Assembly: GCA_003695745.1 (NCBI GenBank)
Contig: RFHW01000122.1
Coordinates: forward strand, 1-10,225
DNA length: 10,225 nucleotides
Source of the DNA: Methanobacteriota archaeon
GTDB taxonomy: Archaea > Hydrothermarchaeota > Hydrothermarchaeia > Hydrothermarchaeales > SZUA-236
Reading direction: 5' to 3'
Shown here: in pieces, positions 1 through 7,404 of the stretch
Position numbering within the stretch: position 1 is the first letter of the stretch
Layout: each line of letters opens with the position of its first letter
Translations under genes and position numbers: made by a program
Notes under the pieces: model-generated
What the model saw: the letters and a program-made list of their open reading frames with translations, nothing else
What the model was told of the DNA's origin: nothing
Database searches by the model: none

Positions 1-463
1 CCAGCCTCACCAGGTCTTTAAGCTCCTCTTTAAACCCTGCCTTTTCATGGCCCGGTTCTGATCTTTCATCATCTTCAGATGCCCCTCTCTCAGCCTTTTT
101 TTCTGTTGCACCCTCCCGGTCTTTATCATTCCTCTCAGCCGATCCTTTTTCTGAACCTTTTGATTCTGCTTTGTCCTCGTCCTTTTCTCCAGACTTTTCT
201 TTCCACTTTTCATTCCCCCATTCCTCTTCCTCGCCGCCAACCCGCTTCTTAATATCCTCCTCGCCGGAATCTGGGCCGTCTGCCTTCTCCTTCTTTATCT
301 TTATATGGTGGCCCTCATCTGGCTCCGCTCCATGTTTGTCATCTGCCTTGAATTTCGGGCCCTTCTCTTCCTCATGGGCGGAGGCAAGGATAGGGATAAC
401 TAACAGTATCACCACCGCTATGATCAGCGCTTTTTTGACCTCCTTGTTCACGCTCTTCCACAC
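1..463 (-). CDS. Secreted, highly charged Lys/Glu-rich protein (3' end beyond window)
   Basis: Reading the minus strand from GTG at 463 gives an open frame to the window edge (about 154 codons), so the C-terminus is missing. The N-terminus is a clear signal peptide: a Lys-containing n-region (VNKEVKK), a hydrophobic core (ALIIAVVILLVIPILA) and a likely cleavage after ASA. The rest is dominated by Glu, Lys, Asp and Gly with no recognisable fold, so it is probably extended or disordered outside the cell. No function can be assigned. The GTG at 463 has AAGAGGG 8 bases upstream. An alternative GTG at 451 gives a more typical short n-region and has GGTGAGG 11 bases upstream. An in-frame TAA lies just upstream of both. 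It follows the CWB2-type gene by about 105 bases with no evident TATA box, so co-transcription is likely. Its composition resembles the tail of that neighbour. Confidence 0.75.
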   Translation of the reverse strand, partial: MWKSVNKEVKKALIIAVVILLVIPILASAHEEEKGPKFKADDKHGAEPDEGHHIKIKKEKADGPDSGEEDIKKRVGGEEEEWGNEKWKEKSGEKDEDKAESKGSEKGSAERNDKDREGATEKKAERGASEDDERSEPGHEKAGFKEELKDLVRL

Positions 464-471
464 CTCACCAA

Positions 472-492
472 CCCTCTTATGTTAAAAGAGGG
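472..492 (-). promoter_or_regulatory. Perfect hairpin covering the ribosome binding site of the downstream secreted-protein gene
   Basis: CCCTCTT at 472-478 and AAGAGGG at 486-492 form a perfect 7-bp inverted repeat with a 7-base loop. In the minus-strand RNA the 3' arm is AAGAGGG, which is also the Shine-Dalgarno-like sequence 8 bases before the GTG at 463. If that start is used, the stem would hide the ribosome binding site. If the start at 451 is used, the hairpin lies just upstream of its GGTGAGG. A transcript-end role is also possible. Confidence 0.45.
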
Positions 493-498
493 TGTTAT

Positions 499-538
499 GG
501 CAGCCCCGGAACACCGGCCATCGGGTATTTGGGCTGCC
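499..538. repeat. Intergenic inverted repeat (8-bp arms, 24-base loop)
   Basis: GGCAGCCC at 499-506 pairs perfectly with GGGCTGCC at 531-538. It lies between the stop of the CWB2-type gene (569) and the start of the next secreted-protein gene. On the minus strand a short T-run follows only about a dozen bases later, so it is not a classical terminator. It could stabilise or partly end the upstream message. Confidence 0.4.
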
Positions 539-568
539 GATTTTGTTGCTGCTGGATTTCTCCACTGG

Positions 569-1735
569 CTATCCAACTATCGCCAGCGGTTCCTTTGTCT
601 TGTTTGTATTGTTGCCAAGGTCGTCTCGCAAAAAGCCGTCGATGCCTTGTGTCGCGTTCATCTCTGTTTCATTTACATCGCTGTTCATGTTGTCGTGCTC
701 CTCGTCAGAGTCTTTCTCATGGGCCTCTCCGGCATCTCCTTTGTGCTCTTCTTTGACCTTGTGCTCCTCTCTGCCATCGTGGCTCTGACTTCCGAGATCA
801 AGGGTCTTTTTCTTTTTGTGCTCCTCTTCGTCATCGCCCTTCTTCTCGCCTTTCTCGTCCTCGTGTTTTGCCTTCCTCTTTGCGTTCTCTGCAATGTGCT
901 CGGCCGAGACTGCCTGTCCGAAGGCCTCGCCATAGCTTCCGTTGGCATATGCGTCTTCAGCATTCGCCAGATGCCGCTTCGCCTCTTCGAGGAGCTTGTT
1001 GGCCGTTGAGTTTGTAATATTCCTCTCACCTATCTCCTTCTCTGCCTTTCCGATCTTCTCTTTCGCCTCCTCTATCTGCTCCAGAGCCCTCTCCTGCTTG
1101 TCTGATTCGTTGAGCTTCTCCAGCTTGACCTTCTTGGCCTTTGTCTTGTTCATCTGTCTGCCGATCTCCTCATCGTCCATGTCCGGGGATTCCACGACCT
1201 CAACTGTCTCTGCCTCTGATTCGTTCAATGCCCTTTCCACGTCATCAGGCACGTCATCGGGCTTCACGAAGAGGACGATGCCGCCAAGCCTCTTCGCCTT
1301 CTCAAGGGCCTTTTCGATCCCCTTCGAGTCATGGCCATAGGCCACGACGATGCCTTTCCCCTTGAAATCCCCTTTGAAGTGCTCTAGGGCGGCTGCAGAC
1401 GTTGCATAGCGGTCCGGCCCTGAAATCCTGATTATCGTATATGTTGAAAGGGAGATCTCGTACTGTGACGGGACCGCCATTGGACCGCCTATGATGAATA
1501 TGGTGTCAGGCTTCAATGCCTCTATCTCTGCCACCACGCTGTCGTTGTACTCGCCCCATGGGGTGGTCACAATATCTATGTTCTTCACGTTCTGGATGGC
1601 TGCTGCCACCGCCGAGTCTGCCTCATTGTCTGAGACAAGGATCACCGCCTTGCCTCCCTGGGCCGCTGCCGCAGACAGGGCGGCCGTGGCGATCGCGCAG
1701 AGCATCAATATCCCGATTATGTTCGTTTTTTCCAT
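569..1735 (-). CDS. Secreted surface protein with CWB2-type domain and charged, sequon-rich tail
   Basis: This 388-residue protein starts with a signal peptide (about residues 1-25, ending AAAAQ). Residues about 29-122 match the cell wall binding repeat 2 pattern: a TIFIIGGPMAVP segment (78-89), then RISGPDRYATSAA (103-115). In bacteria such repeats bind wall polymers, usually as triplets; here I see one clear copy plus a possible second, weaker Rossmann-like stretch (about 128-185). Residues about 200-290 are predicted helical and charged (EEAKEKIGKAEKEIGE, KLLEEAKRHLANAEDAYANG). The last 100 residues are almost all Glu, Lys, Asp, His and Gly. About eleven N-x-S/T sequons (64, 171, 196, 209, 239, 242, 265, 355, 360, 375, 378) suggest heavy N-glycosylation outside the cell. 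No transmembrane anchor is seen. ATG at 1735 follows GTGAGG by about 9 bases, with a TATA-like box near 1785. Confidence 0.85.
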   Translation of the reverse strand: MEKTNIIGILMLCAIATAALSAAAAQGGKAVILVSDNEADSAVAAAIQNVKNIDIVTTPWGEYNDSVVAEIEALKPDTIFIIGGPMAVPSQYEISLSTYTIIRISGPDRYATSAAALEHFKGDFKGKGIVVAYGHDSKGIEKALEKAKRLGGIVLFVKPDDVPDDVERALNESEAETVEVVESPDMDDEEIGRQMNKTKAKKVKLEKLNESDKQERALEQIEEAKEKIGKAEKEIGERNITNSTANKLLEEAKRHLANAEDAYANGSYGEAFGQAVSAEHIAENAKRKAKHEDEKGEKKGDDEEEHKKKKTLDLGSQSHDGREEHKVKEEHKGDAGEAHEKDSDEEHDNMNSDVNETEMNATQGIDGFLRDDLGNNTNKTKEPLAIVG

Positions 1736-1780
1736 TCGTCATCGCCTCACATCTTTTTGGCTATCCCTATGGATAAAGGT

Positions 1781-1790
1781 TTATTAATAA
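1781..1790 (-). promoter_or_regulatory. TATA-like box for the CWB2-type surface protein gene
   Basis: TTATTAATAA sits in an AT-rich stretch about 50 bases upstream of the ATG at 1735. With usual archaeal spacing (about 25 bases to the start site), transcription would begin near 1759 and leave a leader of about 24 bases with GTGAGG as ribosome binding site. The element is its own reverse complement, so orientation rests on the gene position. Promoter use is inferred. Confidence 0.5.
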
Positions 1791-1822
1791 TTTTCTGGAA
1801 ACATCCATATTTTTTATAGAAA

Positions 1823-1835
1823 TAAAATCATTTTA
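1823..1835. repeat. AT-rich palindrome TAAAAT-C-ATTTTA
   Basis: A perfect 13-bp palindrome with a one-base centre lies between the surface-protein promoter and the GTTCA array. The region is so AT-rich that chance is a real explanation. It could be an operator or part of a transcript end for the upstream operon. Confidence 0.3.
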
Positions 1836-1847
1836 GACCTTATATTG

Positions 1848-1952
1848 GTTCAAAAAAGTTCATTCAAGTTCAATTCAGTATTCCGTTTATGATAATGATT
1901 TTTTTATACCTGCAGCTCCATGAAGATGCCTGCAACTGTTCAGAACAGTTCA
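1848..1952. promoter_or_regulatory. Helically phased GTTCA repeats with a 17-bp perfect palindrome: probable regulator-binding region
   Basis: GTTCA occurs at 1848, 1858, 1868, 1938 and 1948, all on the same strand and all separated by multiples of 10 bases, so all face the same side of the helix. Two half-variants ATTCA fall at 1862 and 1873. The last two GTTCA copies are embedded in and beside AACTGTTCAGAACAGTT (1934-1950), a perfect palindrome with 8-base arms around one central base. The palindrome starts 3 bases after the stop codon of the second membrane regulator and lies upstream of the surface-protein promoter. A one-base centre suits a dimeric protein site better than an RNA hairpin, though a 7-bp stem with a CUG loop is possible. 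A T-run on the minus strand (1857-1852) might end the operon transcript. Confidence 0.5.
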
Positions 1953-1953
1953 T

Positions 1954-2892
1954 CTACCTCTTTTTGAACTCCTCTGATAAAAAAAGCTTGTTGCGTCTGC
2001 CGATTCTTTCAACACGCACTATCCCGCGCTTCTCCAGCTCAGAAACGATCTTGCTGACCTTGGCCTTTGAAAAGCCTGTTTCATCTACAAGCCGCTTCTG
2101 GACGATCCCCTCACGGGCTGAGATGATCTCAATGACCAGCCGCTCATCCTCCTTCATAAACTCCGTCTTCGGAGCCGCCCTAGGTGCCCGCCCTCTCACA
2201 AGATAGGCGCCCAGGAGAAGGAGCAGAAGAAGGGCCACGAGGGCAGGGAGAAAGGGCTGCGCAGCCCCGCCGGCAGCCACAGGCCGGGAGCTGGTGAGCG
2301 GGGCATAGCGGATGAAAAGAGCAAAATCCCCCTCAGGTCTCACATCCCACATAAAGCGTGTTGTCCTGCCGTCTGAAAGGGTCTCGTCGGGCAGGGGCGC
2401 AATATCGGTTGTGGAGCCGCTGGAGAGGGGGTGGAGAAGGCCCATCCCTGAGGGCAGCGCCACCTCAAGGAGAAAGCGCTTCGTATGGTTCGCAGGCGGA
2501 GAGAAAAGGGCAGAGAAGACACGCTCCTCCCCGCTCCTTGTGATGAGCTGCGCGGTGTCGAACTCGATGGTTATGGACGCCGCCGCCCCTGGCGGAAGGG
2601 GCTCCCTGAAATCCGCCGCCACCACAACACCGCCCCCACGAGAGATGCGTGGCGAGAGGTTGCCGGCTTCGTCATAGACCTCGATGTTGGCCGCGTCCCC
2701 TGGAAGCTCATAGGAGAAATCATCCAGAGGCGCCTCACCGGTGTTGTTCACCCCTATCCTGACCACCTCATGGGCACGGTCCTCATGTAACGTGATGGAT
2801 ATGTGGTAGGAGAGCTCCTGAGCAGCTGCCGGATGCGATGAAAGGAGCAGCGCCGCCAGGAGGATCAAGATCGGTTTCGAATCCATTGTCAT
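1954..2892 (-). CDS. Membrane-anchored winged-helix regulator, second of a tandem pair
   Basis: This 312-residue protein has a signal peptide (about 1-24, ending AAAQ), an outside beta-rich domain (about 25-205), one transmembrane helix (about 214-232, a run of leucines) and a C-terminal MarR/IclR-like winged helix (about 248-306). The recognition region reads TGFSKAKVSKIVSELEKRG, followed by a basic wing (VERIGRRNKLFL). Such proteins are known in archaea as membrane-bound one-component regulators: an outside signal would be passed across the membrane to a DNA-binding domain. The ligand is unknown. It is clearly paralogous to the gene upstream, especially in the winged helix (KEDE, FSK-KVSKI, ELE-RG). 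Its ATG overlaps that gene's stop as ATGA. A second in-frame ATG lies at 2886. It is the last gene of the pycB-pyrB-pyrI unit, directly before the phased repeats. Confidence 0.87.
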   Translation of the reverse strand: MTMDSKPILILLAALLLSSHPAAAQELSYHISITLHEDRAHEVVRIGVNNTGEAPLDDFSYELPGDAANIEVYDEAGNLSPRISRGGGVVVAADFREPLPPGAAASITIEFDTAQLITRSGEERVFSALFSPPANHTKRFLLEVALPSGMGLLHPLSSGSTTDIAPLPDETLSDGRTTRFMWDVRPEGDFALFIRYAPLTSSRPVAAGGAAQPFLPALVALLLLLLLGAYLVRGRAPRAAPKTEFMKEDERLVIEIISAREGIVQKRLVDETGFSKAKVSKIVSELEKRGIVRVERIGRRNKLFLSEEFKKR

Positions 2893-3827
2893 TCTTTGAG
2901 CTTCTCAGCAAGATAAATCTTGTTCTTCTTCCCCATGGGCTCCTTCCTGATCGCGCCGCGCCGCTCAAGCTCTGCAAGGATCTTGGAGACCTTGGTCTTG
3001 GAGAAGTCGGTCCGCCTCTGGATCTCCCGCTGCTCTATGCCCTCCTCCTCTGAAACGATCTTCAGGATCAGCTGCTCGTCCTCCTTGAGCACCTCGATCT
3101 TCTCCTCTATCCGCGGCCGCGACCTTATCCTTATGGCCAGAAGCCCTGCGAAGATGAGGAGTAGAAGGACAGAGAGGGAGAGCTGCAGGGCGGGGTCCTC
3201 AAGCAAAGGCGCCCCCCCGCCGTCTGGTGGCGTTGGAAGGGGCGTAGACGGTGCGAACATCCTGTATCTCACAAACACCCTGAATTCGCTTGGATTGCTT
3301 GCCATCCACCTGAGGATGACAGCCCTCCCGTCCGAGGTGATCTCCGTTGGCGCCGGCACGATATCCACATCCGGGTCAACGACCCCGCTGCCCTCCGGCA
3401 GCCTGAGGCTGAGCTCGAAGGTCTTCACATTGGCAAGGAGCGGGAAGGATGTGGAGAGTATGTATGTGCCGTTGAAGGAGGAGACGGCGGCAGGGTCCTC
3501 AAACTCATAGCGGATCGTTGTGTTCTCGTCAAGGCCGAGGGGATCCCTGAGGATGGTGGTAACATAGCTCTTCCCGCCCCGCACCTTTACCTCCGATTCA
3601 AGCCCACCGGATTCGTCGAAGGTCTTGAGACCCCTCACCTGCCCTGAAAAGGGATATGTAAGCCTCCTGAGGGCGGTCTCATGATTGTTCCTGATGGAGA
3701 TGCTCACCGACTCCACAAGGACCTGTCCAGAGACATCTATATCGGCGTGATAGGAGACTATCTCCTGCGCCAGCACACCTCCAAAAGACACAAGGACAAC
3801 CAGAAGAGCTATCAAGCCTCTTTTCAT
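2889..3827 (-). CDS. Membrane-anchored winged-helix regulator, first of a tandem pair
   Basis: The protein (312 residues from ATG 3827) has a signal peptide (about 1-21, ending GVLAQ), an outside domain (about 22-205) with likely beta strands and two N-x-T sequons (NTT about 102, NGT about 119), a Pro/Gly-rich linker (TPLPTPPDGGG), one transmembrane helix (about 214-233) and a cytoplasmic winged helix (about 247-306; DFSKTKVSKILAELERRG, then MGKKNKIYL). DNA binding is expected from the family; targets and signal are unknown. ATG 3827 is preferred over the GTG at 3830 because GGGGG sits 5 bases before it. That site begins right after the pyrI stop (9 bases away), so the regulator is translated from the pyrimidine operon message. 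It overlaps the next paralogue by 4 bases, which implies coupled synthesis and possibly heterodimers. Confidence 0.87.
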   Translation of the reverse strand: MKRGLIALLVVLVSFGGVLAQEIVSYHADIDVSGQVLVESVSISIRNNHETALRRLTYPFSGQVRGLKTFDESGGLESEVKVRGGKSYVTTILRDPLGLDENTTIRYEFEDPAAVSSFNGTYILSTSFPLLANVKTFELSLRLPEGSGVVDPDVDIVPAPTEITSDGRAVILRWMASNPSEFRVFVRYRMFAPSTPLPTPPDGGGAPLLEDPALQLSLSVLLLLIFAGLLAIRIRSRPRIEEKIEVLKEDEQLILKIVSEEEGIEQREIQRRTDFSKTKVSKILAELERRGAIRKEPMGKKNKIYLAEKLKE

Positions 3828-3836
3828 CACATCCCC

Positions 3837-4298
3837 CTAGAACTGGCGTGTTATGTCAGAGCGCACCATCACCCTCTCACAGTAGAAGCACCTGAGCTTG
3901 ATAGGCTCCTTTCGCTCCACAGCAAAACGGGTCCTCACAGGCTCGGAGTTGGATATGCAGTTTGGGTTGGAGCACCTTACAACCCCCTCTATCCTCTCTG
4001 GCAAGGTCACCTTCTTCTTCCTGAACACCGCCCCGCCCCTGATGATGTTGATGGTCGCATTGGGCGATATAAGGCTTATCTTCCCCACCTCATCGCTCTT
4101 CAGCTCCCGGCCCTCGATCTTGACGATGTCCTTCCTGCCCCCCTTTTTAGAGGGCACGTTCATGGCCACGGTCACCGCCGTTGTGGGATAGTCCTTTGCG
4201 ATGCCGAGGATCCTCAGCACATTGAGGGCCTGGCCGCTGGAGATGTGGTCTATCACCGTGCCCTCCTTGATCTTCTCAACCTTTATCTCCTTTGTCAT
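3837..4298 (-). CDS. pyrI: Aspartate carbamoyltransferase regulatory subunit
   Basis: PyrI binds the catalytic PyrB trimers and carries the nucleotide effector site that adjusts pyrimidine synthesis. From ATG 4298 it has 153 residues, the same as the E. coli protein. The N-terminal allosteric domain begins [14 protein letters not shown] and contains the IVKIEG strand with the effector-contacting Lys at 60. The C-terminal zinc domain shows C109-x4-C114 and C137-x2-C140, nearly the spacing of the E. coli zinc site. A start 10 codons upstream (4328) is open and would overlap pyrB. The inner start is preferred because GGTGGG lies 6 bases before it and the extra residues are not typical of the family. 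It follows the pyrB stop by 13 bases and precedes the first membrane regulator by 9. Confidence 0.96.
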   Translation of the reverse strand: MTKEIKVEKIKEGTVIDHISSGQALNVLRILGIAKDYPTTAVTVAMNVPSKKGGRKDIVKIEGRELKSDEVGKISLISPNATINIIRGGAVFRKKKVTLPERIEGVVRCSNPNCISNSEPVRTRFAVERKEPIKLRCFYCERVMVRSDITRQF

Positions 4299-4311
4299 GG
4301 CTTTCCCACCA

Positions 4312-5235
<924 letters not shown>

Positions 5236-6951
5236 TTATTTTATCACCATGATAACGTCGCCAGAGTTGATGGTGTCCCCTACAGAGACGAATATATCCT
5301 CCACAACCCCGGAATATGGTGCCACGATCTCGTTCTCCATCTTCATGGCCTCAATGACAGCCACCACATCTCCCTCCTTCACATTATCGCCCACATTCAC
5401 GTTTATCTTGAGGATGATACCCTGCATATTTGTGGTAATCCCGCCTTCAACCCCTTCTTTCGGCCTCTTCTTCACAGCCCGCTCGATCTCTGTGTATCCC
5501 GTGGGCGTGACCCGCACATCATACTCCTCGCCATCGATCTCCACAAGGAACTCCGTGGGAAGGGCGTCCTTTGGAAGGGCAGCCTCCTTTTTGGGCGGCT
5601 CAAGCTTCTCCTCCTCGATCTCCCCTCTCAGGAACTTCACGGCAATGGCAGGGAACAGGGCATAGGACAGGAGGTCCTCCTCGGATTTGATGATCCCCAT
5701 GGTCTCGGCCTCCTTGGCAAGGCTTTGGAGCTGGGGCTCAAGGAGGTCGGCGGGCCGCACCGTTATAGGCTCCTCATCGCCCAGTATCTTCTTCTTCAGC
5801 TCGGGATCGATCTCGCCCGGGATCCGCCCGTACATGCCCTTCACATACTCCTTCACCTCATTGGGTATGACCTTGTACCTCTCCCCTGTGAGGACGTTCA
5901 TCACAGCCTGTATCCCCACCACCTGGCTCGTGGGTGTCACAAGAGGCGGGTAGCCCAGGTCCTTTCGCACCCGCGGCGTCTCCTTCAGCACCTCTTCAAA
6001 GCGGTCAAGGGCGTTCTGCTCCTTGAGCTGGGACACGAGGTTGCTGAGCATGCCGCCCGGTATCTGGTACTGGAGCACGTTCACATCCACCCTCTCAGAT
6101 ACAGGGTTGATGAGGGCGGCATACTTCTCCCGTATCTCAGCGAAATAGGGGGTGATCCGGGTGAGGGACTCCAGCTTGATCCCTGTGTCGCACTCCGTGC
6201 CCTGAAGCGCCGCCACCACGCTCTCCACAGGCGGGAAGCTCGTGCCCTGCGAGAGGGGTGAGAAGACACAGTCCAGGATGTCCACGCCGGCCTCGCAGGC
6301 AGCCTGATAGGCCATGAGCGCCATCCCGCTTGTGCAGTGGGAGTGAAGGTCGATGGGGATGCTGATATCCTCTTTCAGCCGCTTGATGAGGTTGTAGGCG
6401 TCCTTGGGGGTTATTATCCCTGACATGTCCTTGATGCAGAGGCTGTGGCAGCCCAGAGCCTCGAGCTCCACCGCCATCTTGGCAAAAGCGTCCAGTGTGT
6501 GCACAGGGCTTGTGGTGTAGCTGATCGCGCCCTGCACATGGGCCCCCTGCTTGAGAGCTGTCCTGATGGCGAGCTCCATGTTCCGGACGTCGTTCATAGC
6601 GTCGAAGATCCTGAAGATGTCCACACCGTTCTTTGCCGCAAGGACCACGAACTTCTCCACGATGTCGTCGGGGTAATGCCTGTATCCCACAAGGTTCTGG
6701 CCCCGCAGGAGCATCTGGGTGGGCGTCTTCTCAAGCCCGCGCTTTATGGACCTGATCCGCTCCCAGGGGTCCTCGTTGAGATACCTCATGGCGCAGTCAA
6801 AGGTCGCCCCGCCCCAGACCTCCATGGAATAAAAGCCCACCTCATCCATCTGCTCCAGGATCGGCAGCATATCCCGCGTCCGCATCCTCGTGGCCAAGAG
6901 CGATTGATGGGCGTCGCGCAGCGTCAAATCCGTGATCCTGACCTTCGGCAA
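5236..6951 (-). CDS. pycB: Pyruvate carboxylase subunit B (carboxyltransferase plus biotin carrier)
   Basis: With PycA (biotin carboxylase), this subunit converts pyruvate and bicarbonate to oxaloacetate. The 571-residue length matches archaeal PycB. The HMG-CoA-lyase-like barrel begins ITDLTLRDAHQSLLATRMRT; D13, K174 in CIKDMSG (the site carboxylated in the family) and H203/H205 in DLHSHCTSG form the metal centre. The conserved PycB/oxaloacetate decarboxylase domain follows (about 300-445), then a linker and a biotinyl domain (about 505-571) with K537 in EAMKMEN. The start is TTG at 6951, with GGGAG 9 bases upstream; no in-frame ATG exists before an upstream stop and the family N-terminus begins here. 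No pycA or biotin ligase is in the window. A decarboxylase alpha subunit has the same domains, but the membrane partners are absent and the pyrimidine context favours an anabolic role. Confidence 0.94.
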   Translation of the reverse strand: MPKVRITDLTLRDAHQSLLATRMRTRDMLPILEQMDEVGFYSMEVWGGATFDCAMRYLNEDPWERIRSIKRGLEKTPTQMLLRGQNLVGYRHYPDDIVEKFVVLAAKNGVDIFRIFDAMNDVRNMELAIRTALKQGAHVQGAISYTTSPVHTLDAFAKMAVELEALGCHSLCIKDMSGIITPKDAYNLIKRLKEDISIPIDLHSHCTSGMALMAYQAACEAGVDILDCVFSPLSQGTSFPPVESVVAALQGTECDTGIKLESLTRITPYFAEIREKYAALINPVSERVDVNVLQYQIPGGMLSNLVSQLKEQNALDRFEEVLKETPRVRKDLGYPPLVTPTSQVVGIQAVMNVLTGERYKVIPNEVKEYVKGMYGRIPGEIDPELKKKILGDEEPITVRPADLLEPQLQSLAKEAETMGIIKSEEDLLSYALFPAIAVKFLRGEIEEEKLEPPKKEAALPKDALPTEFLVEIDGEEYDVRVTPTGYTEIERAVKKRPKEGVEGGITTNMQGIILKINVNVGDNVKEGDVVAVIEAMKMENEIVAPYSGVVEDIFVSVGDTINSGDVIMVIK

Positions 6952-7003
6952 ATCTATCAGCTCCCTGTCTTTTCTGCTCCTCCACCCCCTAATATACCTC
7001 TTA

Positions 7004-7019
7004 GCTTAAAAATATAATG
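7004..7019. promoter_or_regulatory. AT-rich TATA-like element in the divergent spacer
   Basis: The stretch CTTAAAAATATAATGG lies 53-68 bases upstream of the pycB start and about 60 bases upstream of the small ORF at 7079 on the other strand. Read on the minus strand it gives TTATATTTTTAAG; read on the plus strand TTAAAAATATAA. Either could act as a TATA box, so it may serve both directions. A second minus-strand candidate, GGTATATTAG, lies near 6988-6997. Confidence 0.4.
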
Positions 7020-7078
7020 GCATATCCTCCGCCGCGATCCTCCCTGCCTCCATCTCCAGAGAGAGGGGGGCCGCAGGT

Positions 7079-7147
7079 GTGAAGTGGAATTGCCCAGATA
7101 TGGGAAGCCAACCAATATGTAGTGCAACGGGCCATAGTGCCCTGTGA
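7079..7147 (+). CDS. Possible 22-residue cysteine-containing small ORF
   Basis: A GTG start is preceded by GAGAGGGGGG with about 8 bases of spacing, a strong archaeal ribosome binding site. The peptide reads MKWNCPDMGSQPICSATG followed by HSAL, with Cys at 5 and 14 and His at 19. Its stop overlaps the start of the 53-residue ORF by one base (TGATG), which would couple their translation. It could be a leader peptide, a real microprotein, or the front half of a zinc-ribbon protein now split from the next ORF by a frame change. The -1 relation of the two frames fits that last idea. No function can be assigned. Confidence 0.35.
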   Translation: MKWNCPDMGSQPICSATGHSAL

Positions 7148-7308
7148 TGGTGGAATGTGAGAAGAGCCCCACAGGCAAGCATAGCTTTGCACCTGCCTCA
7201 GATCCTGAGAGCGATGTTAGCCTTCCCAGATATAGGCCGCCCCGCCATTCATGGGACAAAGGCGGCTCTTACCGCTGCATCCACTGCGGTAAAAAGAAGA
7301 CCCTCTAA
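7147..7308 (+). CDS. Small zinc-ribbon-like protein (53 residues)
   Basis: The reading frame starts MVECEKSPTGKHSF and ends YRCIHCGKKKTL. C4, H12 and the C44-x2-C47-G knuckle give four potential zinc ligands in a common small zinc-ribbon layout (C...GxHxF...YxCxxCG), with a basic tail. The middle is Pro/Arg/Ser-rich and contains HSW (34-36). Such ribbons often bind nucleic acid or proteins, but no specific role can be claimed. There is no strong ribosome binding site of its own; the TGATG junction suggests coupling to the 22-codon ORF. An in-frame GTG lies at 7144, with a TAG upstream at 7135. The dCMP-deaminase-family gene follows after 96 bases. It is shorter than most automatic gene-calling cutoffs, so it may be missing from annotations. 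Confidence 0.55.
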   Translation: MVECEKSPTGKHSFAPASDPESDVSLPRYRPPRHSWDKGGSYRCIHCGKKKTL

Positions 7309-7357
7309 ACCTTCAGCGGGCATCGCCGGCAGCCCCCCGTGCCCCGGCAGAGAACCC

Positions 7358-7370
7358 AAAATTTAATAAG
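7358..7370 (+). promoter_or_regulatory. TATA-like box for the deaminase/kinase unit
   Basis: AAAATTTAATAAG is the only AT-rich run in the GC-rich stretch between 7309 and 7404. Its centre is about 40 bases before the ATG at 7405, which predicts transcription from about 7390 and a short leader holding the GAGGTGA ribosome binding site (7392-7398). Promoter use is inferred. Confidence 0.5.
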
Positions 7371-7400
7371 AGGTGAGGCTCTTCCCTATTAGAGGTGAAG
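7371..7400 (+). promoter_or_regulatory. Ribosome binding site for the deaminase gene, with an upstream near-copy
   Basis: AGAGGTGAAGC at 7391-7401 provides GAGGTGA, a near-ideal archaeal Shine-Dalgarno sequence 6 bases before the ATG at 7405. A near-identical AGAGGTGAGGC sits 22 bases upstream at 7369-7379, directly after the TATA-like box. AAGAG (7368-7372) and CTCTT (7379-7383) could pair as a weak hairpin around the first copy. Confidence 0.5.
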
Positions 7401-7404
7401 CCCG

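Noticed and set aside
7..240. Minus-strand 77-codon Lys/Arg-rich frame at the left edge
   Set aside because: It is out of phase with the signal-peptide-bearing frame that runs from 463 to the window edge; the purine-rich strand keeps more than one frame open.
479..1009. Plus-strand open frame of 176 codons with hydrophobic, membrane-like composition
   Set aside because: It is the complement of the Glu/Lys-rich tail of the CWB2-type protein; antisense of charged codons gives Phe/Leu-rich translation. There is no independent support.
6957..7259. Minus-strand open frame of 100 codons upstream of pycB
   Set aside because: It has no domain, runs through the probable pycB promoter, and opposes the better supported small zinc-ribbon frame.
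7157..7366. Plus-strand 69-codon frame in the divergent spacer
   Set aside because: It overlaps the 53-codon frame in another phase, lacks Cys/His pattern and ribosome binding site, and runs into the TATA-like box.
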